In this document: piece after piece, positions 1 through 21,316 of the stretch
Layout of the letters: the number at the start of each line of letters is the position of its first letter
Position numbering within the stretch: position 1 is the stretch's first letter
Source of the DNA: Portunus trituberculatus
Taxonomy: Eukaryota; Arthropoda; Malacostraca; Decapoda; Portunidae
DNA length: 64,000 nt
Direction: 5' to 3'
Assembly (NCBI RefSeq): GCF_017591435.1
Contig: NC_059296.1
Coordinates: 8,906,938-8,970,937 of the forward strand
Notes under the pieces: model-generated
Told to the model about the DNA's origin: nothing
The model's input: the letters and a program-made list of their open reading frames with translations, nothing else
The model's database searches: none
Position numbers and translations under genes: made by a program

Positions 1-155
1 GTGGATGGTTGTGTATTAGGACATTTTGCCTTTTCACTCCATGATGGACATCAGTCTGGCATGATATCAAGGTTAGATTATTCTCATTTCCTTTAAATCC
101 CTCAGATAGGTGATAATTTTGAAAAATTCATTATTACTTCTTACTTCTGTTGTAG

Positions 156-4168
<4,013 letters not shown>

Positions 4169-7100
4169 CATACCATTGAAAACCTTAAGTATATAATCAT
4201 TGATATTATTATGTCTTTCCCTGCTGAATAGGGTGGGCATTAGAAAGACAATCATTTATCACATCTAGAAAAACATCCAGGAAAAGCAGGAAGGGGATGT
4301 GGTCACAACAGGCTTAATCAAGACCACATGCTTTTGCAAATTAGCATTGTTGTTGATTTACAAGTTATGCCAACTGTGATTACACTCCTTTGGTCTTCAT
4401 CAGAATAGTTAACTGCCACCTTCCTGATTATTTTTAAATGAGACCACACATGAGAAACAGGTTAAATTATCATGATCATAATCATCAGTACTATCATCAT
4501 CATTATTCCTTCATTTCATCATCATTATTATAGCTATTATGATCATCATCTTCAATTCTATCACCATTATCATCACCACCATCACTATTAATAACATTAA
4601 CTGTTAATTTATCCATGCTAATACAGTGAGATGTCACAGATGCAAAAAGATAAAATTTGATATTTGGTTTTCCTAACAAAGTAGACCTCATATGTTGATT
4701 GCATCCTTATCTTATTTTGTTTAAAGCACCTAATGAGTTTTATGAGATAAGTTTTTAACTGTTTAGTGCCTGATTATCTAGGCTTGTTGACCATTGTAAT
4801 TTCAGGAGATATATAGATGCAGACTTGGAAGCAGAGTCTGTGTAGCTTATACCTGCTGTCTTTTCCATCTGTATCATCTTGTGATTACAGCATTGCACAC
4901 ACCACAAATTGTAACATGGATTGCTGACTCTGTATCTACATATATCAAAGCTTTTGTTTGGCTGTCATTGCCACAAAGACTTAACCAGATCATAATAGTA
5001 ACTCCTCAAAATTCATGTCATCTTCCCAGTACTTACGTGCCTGAAACTGCATTTACAAGTAGCAGAGCTACCACATGGAGCATTTGTTGCATATTACATT
5101 ATGCAGACTGTCACCAACATTGGCTCTTTGAACATATCCTAAGAACTAATACTTTCATCTTTCTGTTTATGATAATCATTTTCATTCCCTTTCAAGATTC
5201 ATTTCATTGGAGTAGAATATATATTGTTGGATTTTTGGATTTTACAAGATCTCTCGGCAAACTTAATACATAAAAAGTATTTACATGAGAATGACTACTG
5301 CTTTTTTAAATACAAGATGCACTTTTCATAACCAAGCATTTCACTCACTAAGTTTTAAGTTTCATTTAATTAAACTTGCCGATGGAGGTTATCAGCATTT
5401 TAATATGACTAGTAGTTTTCTGAATAGCCAATAAAAGAATTGACAGATTCAGCATAAACTTTTAACTTAGACGCGCAGTTTGTGAAACTGTGTGAGTGAA
5501 TAGTCATATACGTACTGTCATTGTCAAAACCATGGAAACACAGATCTGAACCTAAACTTTTTAATTTCTATCATCCCTGAACTTTTTTTTTTTTTTTATC
5601 AGTCACACATAACTATTTTTGTAATATAAATCTGCTAATCAGCACAAAACAGAAAAATAAATCCTTTAACAAAATATACAACTTTTCCTTTCATTCTCAA
5701 CAAATTGAAATGAAGCATATAATGTTTTCTCAGCCTCCTAATTCATGATTAATTTGCAAGCATTTTTTGTGCACCATTCATACTTTAAAAATATTCAAGC
5801 TTTTGTATGGTGACAGTTGTATGCTGGAAAAATCACTGTATGTTAATGAAATAGAAAGTTGATGCTGTTTTGGCACAGTATTAGTAATTCAGGTTGAAAG
5901 CATGAGAGAATATATGATTTACATTAATTTTATTTACTACTCAAAATAAATGGATTATACACAATAGATGTCCAGTTGATTCATACTTAGTTCATTATTG
6001 TTCCAGAAGTCACACTTGAGCAGTTTGTAACTTCTTAAAAAGACACAATATGAAACTTCCACCCTTTCTTCTCATGTGTTTTAGTAATAAGCTGATTCCA
6101 CTTAAGTGTGTAGTAAGATAACTATGATATACAGGACCAGAGCTGCACTTACATGGTTTTGTTCTTTTCAAGACCAATCAAAATATCCATCTATATTTAT
6201 AAAGCTTTAAGCAAATATCTTTCACTTTTTTGTTTTTTTTTCTTTTATATCCACACAATAGTAAATCTTATTTTATTTAATTCCATATAGTGTTTTTAGT
6301 AGTTTCCTGTTTTTTTATTATGTACTGCTCTTGTGTATTTATTTTATCTAATATTATTTGATTTTATTTGTTTTATCTATTTTACATGTCGTGATGCTAG
6401 ATTTTTAACATTTCATTAGCAACATATTGCAGTGTCAGCCTAAGAAGTAAAGACTTTGTTATACATCTCTCTTATGGATGTGTAAGAGAGAGAGCATGGG
6501 AGGGTTTGGGGAATAGGGCTATTTCCAGTGGGAAGATTTTTCACATTCTCACATGACTTCTCAGAGGTAAGAAGAAGGGAAGGTCCAATAGTTGACTATT
6601 TGTTTTGTGAGCATGGCTAGAGCAAGAACAACTAGTATGGGACAGTACCAGATGAGAAATTCACAGCATGATGTTTTTGTTATTAACAAGACTGATGAGA
6701 GTGAAGGCATGTAGTATAAACTCAACCACTGCATGTTGTCCTTAGTTTTCCATATTTTACACCTTTAGAACTAATCCTACAAACATCCACAGCAGCTGGT
6801 CATGCATGTGTAGATGTTTCATACCTGCTCAAAAATCTTGTGCATATGTAGTGATCCTTCATTGATGGTTGAAGTTCACTCCAAAATCACTACAATATCT
6901 GTATGTGCCACCTCACTATTGATTGCCTAGCTTGCAATTGCTTAATGCATAAAATATTTTACAGCTGATCAGTTCATAATTTGGTGTCTATCAACACCTA
7001 CTGTATTAGGAAATGCAAAAAATAGTAAATTGTAAAATGCCCAAATTTCATATAGTACAGATGGCAGACGATGAGACTATACTAAGCACTTGGGCATATA

Positions 7101-8483
7101 CTGAGTATGATCCATCTTCTAAGTTGGCTCAAAACTATTTTTTTGATGATTAGCATAGACTTATAGAATGGGTTCAAAAGTGGTGTTGGGAATAAATGCA
7201 CAAATTTATAAGCCAGATCGGGTAAACTCTGGAACACCCTGCCTGCTTCCATGTTTCTACCTTCCTATGATTTAATTCTTTCCAGAGGGAGGTTTCAAGA
7301 CACTTATCCCTGCTTTTGGTTGATGCTTTCAACTTTGCATGGGCTTGTCACCTCAGTTGCCCTTTTATTGCAATTTTGTTGCCCTTGCCTGCATAAGAAA
7401 AATAATAATAATAAACTTATTTGTTACAAAATTCTCCTAAAGAACTAACCAGACTGAAGAAGACAATGGCAATTTTGGATTTATTTTATTTTTATTTATT
7501 TATTTTATTTTATTTTTTTATTTTTATTTATTTATTTTTTTTTGTAGGTAAAAGTGAGTCTTGTTCCACACTTTATCTGATAATTTACTTCCTCTTATTG
7601 TTGAATTTGATCATATCTATGACATCACAATACATTTTCATCTTCACATCAAGATGATGTAAGATTTTCATCTTCACATATTTAGAATCTTTCTTTAGTT
7701 TTAAGAACAAAGTTGCTTGCAATCATACACATTTTAGATGAGTGCTTTACAGTACCATTGCATGCATACTTTTAAAATGGGTAGTAATTTTGAGTTACTA
7801 CATCTTATATTTGCCATGAAAGAAATTTTTGTGGTCAACCATTTATTACAGTAATGAATATTATGATACCTTGTAAAATGCTTCTTAGTTATGAATACCG
7901 TACTATTATGAACACTCGTGGAGTCCAATTTTCTGGTATCTTAGCAGATGCCCATGATAGTGCTGCTCAATATGAACACAACTTTTCTTTGTGGCTAAAG
8001 TAGTAATTTATCTCTTGAATTACATAAATTTGTTTCATTTTACTCTATATATACTGTATATTTCTGCATGAACAGTGGCAAGACTCATTGTGCAGCAAAA
8101 TGGCTTATTATACTATTGTGTAAGGAAATGAATGTAAAATTGGCATCTTATTTGACTTTTCTGTTCTAAAGTAGCTAAAACTGCCTTTGTTGCTATGCTT
8201 TGTGTGGCTTTTAAGTATCATGTGTTTAAAGATTATTTCACTCCTTTGTTTGCAGGAGCAGAGCTGAGTCCATATGATTAGTTCATCAAAAGAGCACTGG
8301 TTGAGTGGAGCCTTTGTGGATATTCACTCTTGATATTCATAATTACCTTTGCACATTATTTCTTTTTTGAAAGAATGAAAGGCACAATTGTTGTAATTTG
8401 TACCTTACTTAAAATATCAGCTATATTAACTGTATTATATAAAGCAATCATAACATTGTTGCCTTTTTGTATTTTGATAAATC

Positions 8484-8487
<4 letters not shown>

Positions 8488-8571
<84 letters not shown>
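8488..8571. repeat. (TA)n microsatellite
   Basis: About 84 bp of uninterrupted AT dinucleotide repeat. Confidence 0.97.
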
Positions 8572-8574
<3 letters not shown>

Positions 8575-9004
8575 CCTGATTGCACAATTATCGTACAATT
8601 ATTCATGTTGATGTGTGATGCATTAGCAAGTATACTTGGCCAGTCAAATATGTTTTTATAAACACATATATTCTTATTCCCACATGCTGTTTGTCATACA
8701 TCAACCATAAATTAGCTTATGCAAATCATACTGGTACTTTTGTTGAATGAAGCTGAAATTTTTAAATGAGTTTTCTTTGATTTCTTTTTAACATAAAATT
8801 ATATATGCATGTATATACATGTATCATAAAATACTGTTATAATAAATTAGGCTCACTGTGCCACTTGTGGCAGATTATTAGGAATGTTAACCATCTGTAG
8901 GTACTCTTTCAGGGGTATTTAGATGATACAGCATCCTTCATTAATACACTATCCCAAATTAGTAAATATGTTGACAAGAGTCATTTCAATGCATGTATGT
9001 ATTA

Positions 9005-9148
<144 letters not shown>

Positions 9149-10877
9149 AAAGGTTGTGCAAAATTGTGGGAGTTTATTCCCAAACTCTTTCTTTACTCTA
9201 TATTATGAAGATTGGTTTTGAAAAGAAAATTGAAACGTAGAAATTGTTTATACAATTATATCTTTTATTGCATTTATTCAGTGTAACCTTTATTTTTACT
9301 TTAGTACTTTAAGATGTGAGTGTAAGAACAAGTAGTTGTGCTTCATCCACTGTGTTGTCATGTTGTGTGCAATATGTTGTATAGTTATACATCATGACTT
9401 GTTACAAGATTTGCACACTGTTATTGTGTGATTATTCAAACTTTTGTAACAGCATTACTATGTAACTAAGTTGAGTGTCCTGAATGAAAATAACCATGAT
9501 CAACTTTGGTACAGTAGGAACTGTGATGCAAGGTAGGTTCCATAAAAGGTTGGATAAATGACTGGCTCATTGGGAACATAAAATTCTTTGATACAGTACA
9601 ATCATTCCTGCTTCAAAGACATATCAGCCCTGACTATTCATAGATTGGGAACAAACAAATTATGTATTGTAGTAATATATTAAGTAATTTTGACACTATA
9701 AGTGTATAGTATGTGAGATCCATTTAATTTGTAATCAGTTGGTGCCATTGTTCATTTGCCCAGCTCTTCATAAATAAAAAGGAAATGAATGAAAAGCACA
9801 AATATACAAATATATGCATACCATGAAGTTGAAACAAAACTTGTAATTAATGCCACTAAATTAATGGTATGTGAAATTGTATGTACTCTTCTAATCAATT
9901 CATAATAGCAAAGCTTTACCCATCTTGCTATTCAATGACCAGTTCTTGACTTGTCTTCTCACTCATTACAGTTTGTGAAAAAGAATGATGCATAAGGTAT
10001 TGACTTAGATACTAGAAAGCAACAATATTTTGTCTGCTGCAGATTTGAAGGAAATGCAAGAAAAGTTATTACCCACATGTCTGCAATTTCACACTGTTTT
10101 GACTTTGATTAGGAACTAGTGCCAGATTTGAACTTGTATTAATTATAATGTATTTCCTTTAAGTTATTGTAATATTTGTAATTATGCATACTGCTTGAAA
10201 ACTTCAAAATCAAAATTTTCAAATTGCTGTGTACCAAAATGAGTTCCTACTGTATCACAGTCATACTTTAGTTACGGATCATCCAATTGAGTAGTTTAAC
10301 AACAATAACCATTAATACCGTGCAGGAAAAATTTTATTTGTATACTTACCATAAGTTCATTTTACCTCACTTCATCTAATATTTACTTGACATTGTTCTC
10401 TCTTTTTTTCTTTTAAGAGAATGTCAGCTTGGTTCAAAATTTCAACCATTACACTGCTTTTTAATTTACCATAAATGTTGGTGTAGCTACAAGAAATTTT
10501 AGTTAAAATTTATATTTGATAAATCCTTGTCATTAATAACCATGTATGAGGTAAACTCATTATTAAGTGGGTGGAAGCCTGGATCTAAACTAACATTCTG
10601 GATTTGTCAAAATGCAATGATTTAAATGGTGAACTGAGATGACAAACAAACAAAATTACAAAATATGATTTCCATTGTTTTAACTTGGAATTTTATGGTC
10701 CACATTCATGCACATTGCATAAATTTTCATTCCATATACCTTTTATATGATGCAGTTTCTTAATTTTTATATAAGATCTAAGAGTTAGCTGGCTTGATTA
10801 GAGACAATATCACCTGCCAAGATATGCTGGCTTGAGTTTCAGCACAATTATATATGACCATATGAGGTAAAGGATCA

Positions 10878-10879
<2 letters not shown>

Positions 10880-10951
<72 letters not shown>
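10880..10951. repeat. (TA)n microsatellite
   Basis: About 72 bp of pure TA repeat. Confidence 0.97.
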
Positions 10952-11727
10952 CAACTTCTATACCATTTCAAATTCATTTTCTCTTGTATGCCAACATCTA
11001 TGGTATCTTGGATTATGAAATTTAGATATTTGCCATATTTCATGCTTCATTAGTAGCCTTCTTCATGTAACATGGAGCAATGAGAAACTATATTAATATA
11101 AGAATGTTGTTTACACCTCAATGAGAAGTAATAGATACACTTCTCTTTAACCATTGTGTTCACCATAGTCAGAAAGGTACCTCAAGTCCTGTTATGTGGT
11201 GCTTCACCCAAATATGTACACTAGTACATAGTTACAAATTGTAGATTATTTTTTATAATTGCAAATTGTATTGTTAAATGCTGGATTTTTAAAATTATTG
11301 GGAGGATATATTTAGTATTTATCATGAGACTAAAAGATATTTAAATTTAATGAATCTTTTAAGGGATGGCTCCCATAATGTTTTGATGTAAATGTGGAGT
11401 CAGTAATTTAAGATGTGTATGTATGGTACGGCTCAAGAAACACAGAGGAACCAAACTCCTAACCCTTTACCCTACCCCAGGGAGGTACTGGCTTTAACTG
11501 TACAGAAAGTTCGTCTTTTACTCATGTTTACATTATGCATACAAACAGTAGCATATATTATCTTCATCAAGTTTACACTAATAGCATATAGGCCTGTATT
11601 GTGCATCTATTCATGCACTAGCACAACTTTCACCTGTCACCTGCAGCTTCAGTCTCTTTTCTGTCAGTACCAAGTAATTGTGCTCAATGGCATACTGTAA
11701 TGCCATCTTTAATGTACTGCTTTGATG

Positions 11728-11729
<2 letters not shown>

Positions 11730-11777
<48 letters not shown>
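11730..11777. repeat. (TA)n microsatellite
   Basis: About 48 bp of pure AT repeat. Confidence 0.95.
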
Positions 11778-11780
<3 letters not shown>

Positions 11781-13854
11781 GGTGTCCAGCAAATAGGAAA
11801 AAAAAATTCTCAGGTCCTTAATGTTTTACAGAAGTCATGAAGATGAATTAAATTTTAAAGTATGTACGTATTAGAAAATAATGAGTGGAACTCATAATTG
11901 ATAATGAACTTTTGTTGTAGTTGACTGGGAACACATTGCATACCACTCATTACATTACAATTTTATGATTGATGTGCCTGTGGTACATAAAATTGGTAAT
12001 AATCATCAGTAACCTCTATAATTCCACTGTAGTGCATGAGATAGAGGCCTTCTCAACTTTCCATTTCAGTTGGTCATCTATTTGGAGTCATCCTAGCAAC
12101 CTTATTTCTGTATTTAGTTTTCTGCTCATCTTGCATACAGTATATCTCATGGTCCTTTCTGTTACACATAACAGTTTAACAAAATATGTAATAGGTGAAA
12201 GTTATTGCAATAATTGATCACATTGATGGTATTGGATTTTGTAAAATTTAGAATATCAACAGTTATTGCTAGTATTGAAATGTTGGATTTATCAATTTAT
12301 CAGTTTTTGGGCAATACATTTATTGCCAGTAATCGATTATTGGTTATCACCAATAACATCATTGCAATATTTTTTTTTCAGTTATTGAACCCAGCTATGG
12401 TTGTTTACTTTTATACACTTCCTCATCCATTGAATGAAACCATGAATTATTATTTGTTCACTTTTAGGTTGTTTTTGTGTTGATAGCAGATTTATTTATA
12501 GTTAGTAAACTTTTTTTACTTTGAAAAACAACCTTGTTAGTTACCATTTTTTTTTTTTAGATGGAATCATGTATTTCGCATTATATCACTAACTCTCCAC
12601 ATACTTAACGTTGTGCAAAAGACGAACCTACTGTATGTTATGGTTAGGTCAGTTGTGATAATAATAATACTATATTCATAAATGTGTATGTGTAATATCT
12701 GGATTATAAGTTGCTTAGATTCCTCATTATATGGGGTCATGTTTCTTGCCCATTATGATTTATTAATATTGGCTGTGAATCTGTCAGCCTAAATAGTTGG
12801 ACTCCTTTCTGGCCAAAACAGTTCACACAAGTATCTTTGTAACCTGAAGACTTGTCATTATCAATACTTTGTGGTGACTGATAACCTGGATGATAATGAC
12901 CTGTCCTTAAATAACTGTTTGGTATTTTTCAACAAAGAAAAGGAACATGATCATCCCATTGCTTACATGTGCTGCCTTAGGTAGTACATAATAACTAAAT
13001 AGTAATCTGTATTATTCACATTGTTACACTGATTTTTAATACAGTATTTTAAAAATAAGTAGTTTTTCATACCAGTAGTAAAGTAATTAAGTTTTCTTTA
13101 GCTGACTGCATAGATTCCCATTGCAAATATCATAAAGGAACCTGTTATGTAGAGGAATGTTTATATTTCATGAAAAGTTTAGGAAAAGTATGTTGTTATT
13201 CTTATATATGGACATATTCAACATTTTTGCCACAAATGTTTATGAAAGATGTAAGAGTATATGATTATTGTATTAACATTTATGAAAAATAATCATGCTT
13301 ATGTTAAGAAAGCACAGAGCAGATGACTTAATTATGTACAAAGAAGAAAGATCCTACAATAACAAATAACCTTAAAAGAAGAAAAATGATAATAATAATC
13401 TCCAGTTCAGAACAAGTTTAGTAACCTAGAACCTTTAACTAGTTTACAGAAACATGGATTTTATTTATGAAGAGCAGCCATCTTTCCCAAATGTAAATGT
13501 TACATGTGGTTGTGTGTGTGTATACAGATTGCTGAATATTTTAAAAATGTTAAATTTATAAAATGGGTTGAGATGATTTCATATAAAAATACAGACAAAG
13601 AAATTAATCTACATACAGTTTACTAATAAATCTATACAAGCAAAACAGATACCATTTAGAACCTATATGTGCTAGCATATTTATATAGCCTTCATGTCTT
13701 TTGTAAACCTTCAAAGGTTTCTTAACCAAGATATAATAATTTTGACTGCCAGTGAAATACAGATCCAAATGGCATAAACAAAATCTGATAGAAAATACAT
13801 AAAATCATGGATCAGCATTACAACTCTAATGATCACATAATGTTTGTATTGGGT

Positions 13855-14650
13855 AATTAAAATTTTTTATTTACTTCTTTTTTATTTATTTATTTTATTT
13901 ATTTTTTTTAGGAAAGAAATCAGTCAAGGAAAAAAAAAAAAAAGCCCACTTTAGTGCTGGTTACATAAAAGAAAAGTAAAGAGTTTGCCAAAATTAAGGA
14001 ATAAATGTCTGGATATCTCCCTCTTAAAACAAGTCAAGTTGTAGGAAGATGGTAGTTGTAGAGAAGCAGGTAGGGAGTTCCAGAGTTTACCAGAGAAAGG
14101 TATGAATGATTGAGAGTACTGGTTAACTCTTGTGTTGGAGAGTTGGACAGAATAGGGATGAGAGGAAGGAGAAAGCCTTGTGCATCAAGGCCACAGGAGG
14201 AGGGGAGGCATGTAGTTAGCAAGATCATTAGAGCAGTTAGCATGAAAATAGCGATAAAAGATAGAAAGAGATGCAACATTTTGGTGGTGAGAAAGAGGCT
14301 GAAGACAGTCAGTCAGAGGAGGGGAGTTGATGAGGCAAAAAGCTTTTGATTCCACCCTATCTAATAAAACTGAGTGAAACCCCCACCAAACATGCAAAGA
14401 GTACTCCATATAGGAGCAGATAAGGCCCCTGCAGAGAGTTAGCAGCTGAAGGGGCGAGAATAACTGGCGGAGATGCCTCAGAACACCTTACTTCATAGAA
14501 GCTGTTTTAGCAAGAGATGAGATGTGAAGTTTCCAGTTAAGATTGAGTAAAGGACAGATTGAGGATATTCATTGCAGAAGAGTGAGATAGTTGAGGGTCA
14601 TTGAAGAAGAGAGAATAGTTGTCTGGAAGGTTGTATCAAGTTGATAGATG
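13855..14650 (-). mobile_element. 5'-truncated LINE copy (C-terminal end of RT ORF)
   Basis: The minus strand encodes a decayed version of the same C-terminal region as the LINE at 38.85-40.84 kb. Shared stretches include LSIFYRYFHANCSNDLANYM and LLLWP-type text, and the DNA can be followed by eye from the 3' tail (T/TTTA-rich at 13862-13912 on the plus strand) to about 14650. There the match stops at sequence equivalent to 39631. It is broken by stops and frameshifts: a dead, 5'-truncated non-LTR insertion. Confidence 0.8.
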
Positions 14651-15205
14651 GAAGAATAACACCAGCAAACACTACACACCTCGCATCAACATTATACACA
14701 ATAGGGCCAAAATTTTAAGGACTACATGTGGAGTATGCTTGGTATTCAATGATCATAGGTAAACAACTCAACAAACTAGCCTTGCTAAGAATATTCCAAT
14801 AATTACTAAGTATCCCTTTACCTTCAACAGCACAATGATTTGCCAAATGAACCACACAATGCACAAATTATTAATGTTTATCTTTCAGGAGTTATTCAGT
14901 GATTAGCGCAACTTTATTAAATACTACCTGCATTCATTCTTTTCAGCTATGTAGATTTTAAAATGTAATTAACAAAAAAATTGTATTTTTCCAGGTTACA
15001 TTAAAAAGAACTTACAATTTATTATGTTCTAAATCCATACCATTTTATTTAATTTTCTTTTGATTAAATTATATCTATTAATGTTCTCAAATACATTTTC
15101 CTTTAAGAGGTAAAGAAGTATCCCAATACTTAAGTGTTAATTCATGATTTTACTCTGTTTCTGGATTTCATCTGTTTATTAAAAGCTAAGGTACATATCA
15201 CATGC
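14651..15205. other. AT-rich intergenic sequence downstream of UBE2T
   Basis: No gene is seen. On the minus strand an AATAAA (tttatt at 15175-15180) lies only about 26 bp beyond the UBE2T stop, and other T/A-rich candidates follow near 15040, so the UBE2T 3' UTR probably ends within this stretch. Confidence 0.5.
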
Positions 15206-17697
<2,492 letters not shown>

Positions 17698-20163
17698 TAA
17701 CTGAAACCATTAACATAATATAATATGCAAAATCTCTACAATGACGGAACTTCAATAAAAATAATGAATTTCCTTCAAATAAACATAAAGGGCTATACAC
17801 TGGGTTAATGTCTACCATCAGTCTTTGACAGTAACTACATGTTGTGGTAGTAGTTATACTCATTGTATGTTGCTTATGTTTCTTTTATTCTTTTTTTTTT
17901 TTTTTGTGCAGCCAGCTATTATTAATTCATTCATGCTTTTGAAAATTTACACGTGGCATAGAAAACATAATCAAATTAGGTTCAGATTAGGTTAGGTCAG
18001 ATTTGGATTAGGTTAGGGGAGATTTAGGATTGTGATAGGTTGCATTTGGGGTTAGGTTATGTTAGATTAAGTATGTTTTGGTTGGGGAAACTGAAATAGC
18101 CAAAATTTTGCATTATCTGAAAGTTTAAGAGTTTTAACATCCATACTTGGCAATCAAAGGACCTGTTGTAAATTTCTAACATCACCGTACCAAGTAGCTT
18201 AATTTGGGTGTTACAATTGGTACGGTACGTACTTCCTTTAAGTTTCATAAGCACATTTATTCTTTCTATGTAGAGCTCCTGCTTTTGTAAAACTGAAATG
18301 TAGGCAACCATGATGTCAAATTCATCTCTAATTTGTATATTCCTCATGTGTGTCCTTTATTAGAATATGGCGCAAGGCACTATCCTACTATAGATGTCCC
18401 TCCAGCAGTCCTTGTTTCCCAGCTCCCCTTTCGTAGTTATTTCATTCAGCTGCTGGGACATGGAAATGAAAATATAACCAAAACTTACTCTATATTAGAA
18501 CAGTGCCTGGCTCAGTAGTGTGGAGTGACATTGCATTAAATCTTATCTTTCCTCCCTTTCTCCCCGTCCGGCTAACACAGTTACCAGTTTCCCACGGGCA
18601 GCCAAGCTTATTATGATGGATGGACGGGAGGGCGGATGTATTATCTACAAAAACCGTAAACAATACTAATTTACTTATTTCTAGGTAGATAAATTTCTAA
18701 GACAACACCTTTCAAATATAACGACATGAAACAAGCTTGTTTTGGAGTTTGGCCACCAATTTAATTTTGTTCAACCACGCCATTGCGTCACTCTCAGCAG
18801 TGAATAGCTTGATCGCATTCAATGACACTTTGAACTTTGTTTTCTTTATTGGGGCGAAGATAGTTTGTAGTCAGATAATTCGATGAATTCCAACAGGAAA
18901 AACGCTAAGTAGTATACTCACTCAGTGTGCAGGTACGGTGTAGATAAAAGGCACTGATGTTACGGGTATGCAATGATCTCTTGTGCATCATATAAGCCCA
19001 GGCGGAGACCTACGAGGCTATGACTAAGAGGCCTGAGGGTATTACAGGCGTGGTAGTTATTTTTCAAGGCGCAGGTGAGACAAAATTCGAAAGACGAATG
19101 ACGGAGTTTCTATTTCATCTTATTTATTTATTTATTATTTATTTTTTAGGACAACACCTTTAGTAACACCCTCTTCAACACCAAAATGAGTCAGTATCGC
19201 ACCGACTCATCGTCAGTGCCGTAACTTTTGGGCTTTGGTGAGACGAAACTTAACGAAAGTCCCAGTTCAGTTAAGTCCAGTAGTTGGCGTGGGTTTGAAA
19301 ACCTTTGAATTGGCTCCCACTTTTTGTGTTTCCCGCGCTTTAGGTCATTCACTAATCTCCGGGATTTTATCGGGACTTCTGGCAACTCAGTGCTGCCAAT
19401 CAAGCCATTACTTGTGAACAGGTGGTGGAGGAAAGAGGACGTGAGGTAGTCTATACTCCGGTTTGGTAAGATTGCTTTATGTATGTATGTGAAGTTATAT
19501 TGAGGTAAATAGTTCACCAAGATGTATGTTAAGTTCACTGAGTTTAGGCATAGTGAGTGGAATGGTAAGGAAAGGTGTGGAGTGATCTTAACTATCTGTA
19601 ACTACCCAATAACGCTATTGCACTACACTCATTGGCAAACGTGGTGTTGCATAAGGGGCAAGGTAGAAATACACTAGGACTAGGTGGTGATAAACCAATA
19701 TTTGTTCAAGGTTATATTGATATCAGTTCAAAATTACAAGATATGCTTGCTTGAAGTTGACCGCTAACTAGACTGGTAGTCGCAGCAAACTACCGAACCC
19801 TCGTTAAGTGTAGTAGTTGAACATGTGAAGCGAGTTTCTACGATATTACAAATACTGAGTAGAGTTTGTATTGACCACAAATTTAGCTACATAGTTATGT
19901 TTACATATGCGTGTCCCATAACTGGATTAGACAGATGTTGGTGATAGGGATTACATAAATGATAGTGGAAAAAAAAAAAAAAAAAAGTTATAGTGCAAAT
20001 TCCTGGGGAAAAAAACCCGTAACGTATGCTCACTGTCGCCACTGCAGTAGGGATGTGCGGGATCGACAAAAAAGTCGGTGTTCTGAAACATACTGATGCG
20101 TTTCGATTCGATACGAAAACATAATACCGATATACCGGTATTTCCTTAAAAATGCTGGCAATA

Positions 20164-20164
<1 letters not shown>

Positions 20165-20235
<71 letters not shown>
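20165..20235. repeat. (TA)n microsatellite
   Basis: About 71 bp of pure TA, followed by a short T tract. Confidence 0.95.
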
Positions 20236-20244
<9 letters not shown>

Positions 20245-20309
20245 TTTTTAGCGGAGGGGGATTGAAAAAGTTTCCTTTATCTAACATTGTCGGACAGTAT
20301 GTAAATACA

Positions 20310-20348
<39 letters not shown>

Positions 20349-21253
20349 TTATTAATCCCTTCAATACTGAGGCACATTTTTACCCTTGGATTTGTGAACG
20401 AATAGACTATTTTATTGACATTAGGAAGGGTCTATGGAGGTCAGAAGAGTAATAGCCAGTCTTCACTATTTTAATCCTCACACAAGTTTCTGAGGCAATA
20501 TGAAATCACCAAATAGTTAGCAGAATGAATGTGGAAACGTGTCATGCTTCTGAAGGGGTTAAGGGAAGGAAAATATTATGTAAGAGATTTGCTATTGTTG
20601 TTGTTATTGTTATTGCTATTGTGACCAGAACAATCTTTAATAACTCGTGTGCTTCGGATGAGTGGGGTTTGAGTACGACAATTATGTATTTTTTGACTAG
20701 AGGCGTTGTAATCTTCAGCCCTGTAGTATTATATAAGACGTGACAATACTAATAACAATAATAATATAAGGATAGTTCGTAAAGCCAACTGTAAAGTGTA
20801 TAATCATTTAGTAGTATAAAAAAGAAGTATATATACACACATATCTATATATTATTATCGGTGTATCAAAATGTGGGAGCGAGTGAGAAGAGTTAATTTA
20901 TGGTGTTGGCAGTACTGGTCGGGTGGTGTTGAGTGATCGTATCTTGAAATGTGAACTTATTGTATCCTTCTCATTTACTTCCTTATCTATTTGTTTGTTT
21001 GTTGATTCATAAGTACGTGTTTGTCCAACAGCTCATTCATTTGTTTATACAATTTTCAATCAATCAAATACTCTATTGATGTGTTTGCTTGTTCATGTCT
21101 CTCTAATCATTCTTTTTTTTTTTTTTTTTTTTTGCACAAAGTATCATTATTGTTCTGTTCACATTGATATTTATTTATTTTATCTATTTATTTATTTGTT
21201 ATTTTGTTCTCTTTTATCACTAGTCGAAAATTCAAAGGTTCAAGGCGTCTTAT

Positions 21254-21302
<49 letters not shown>
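21254..21302. repeat. (GA)n microsatellite
   Basis: About 49 bp of pure AG repeat, ending 15 bp before the first Harbinger-like element. Confidence 0.95.
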
Positions 21303-21303
<1 letters not shown>

Positions 21304-21316
21304 CTGAGCGGTATAA

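Larger units (their letters stand above)
17698..21310. other. Upstream of UBE2T; intergenic, no gene resolved
   Basis: This should include the UBE2T 5' UTR exon and promoter, but I cannot place them. Contents: a T tract at 17890; degenerate TTAGG-like sequence at 17980-18070; a less AT-rich stretch at 18500-19460 without a convincing exon; a possible hAT-like terminus at 20047 (CAGTAGGGATGTGCGG); (TA)n at 20165-20235; (GA)n at 20314-20344; and T/TTTA runs near 21113-21200. Confidence 0.5.

Noticed and set aside
4881..5273. 130-codon frame on the plus strand after HIP1
   Set aside because: No family resemblance; probably within the HIP1 3' UTR or AT-rich intergenic DNA.
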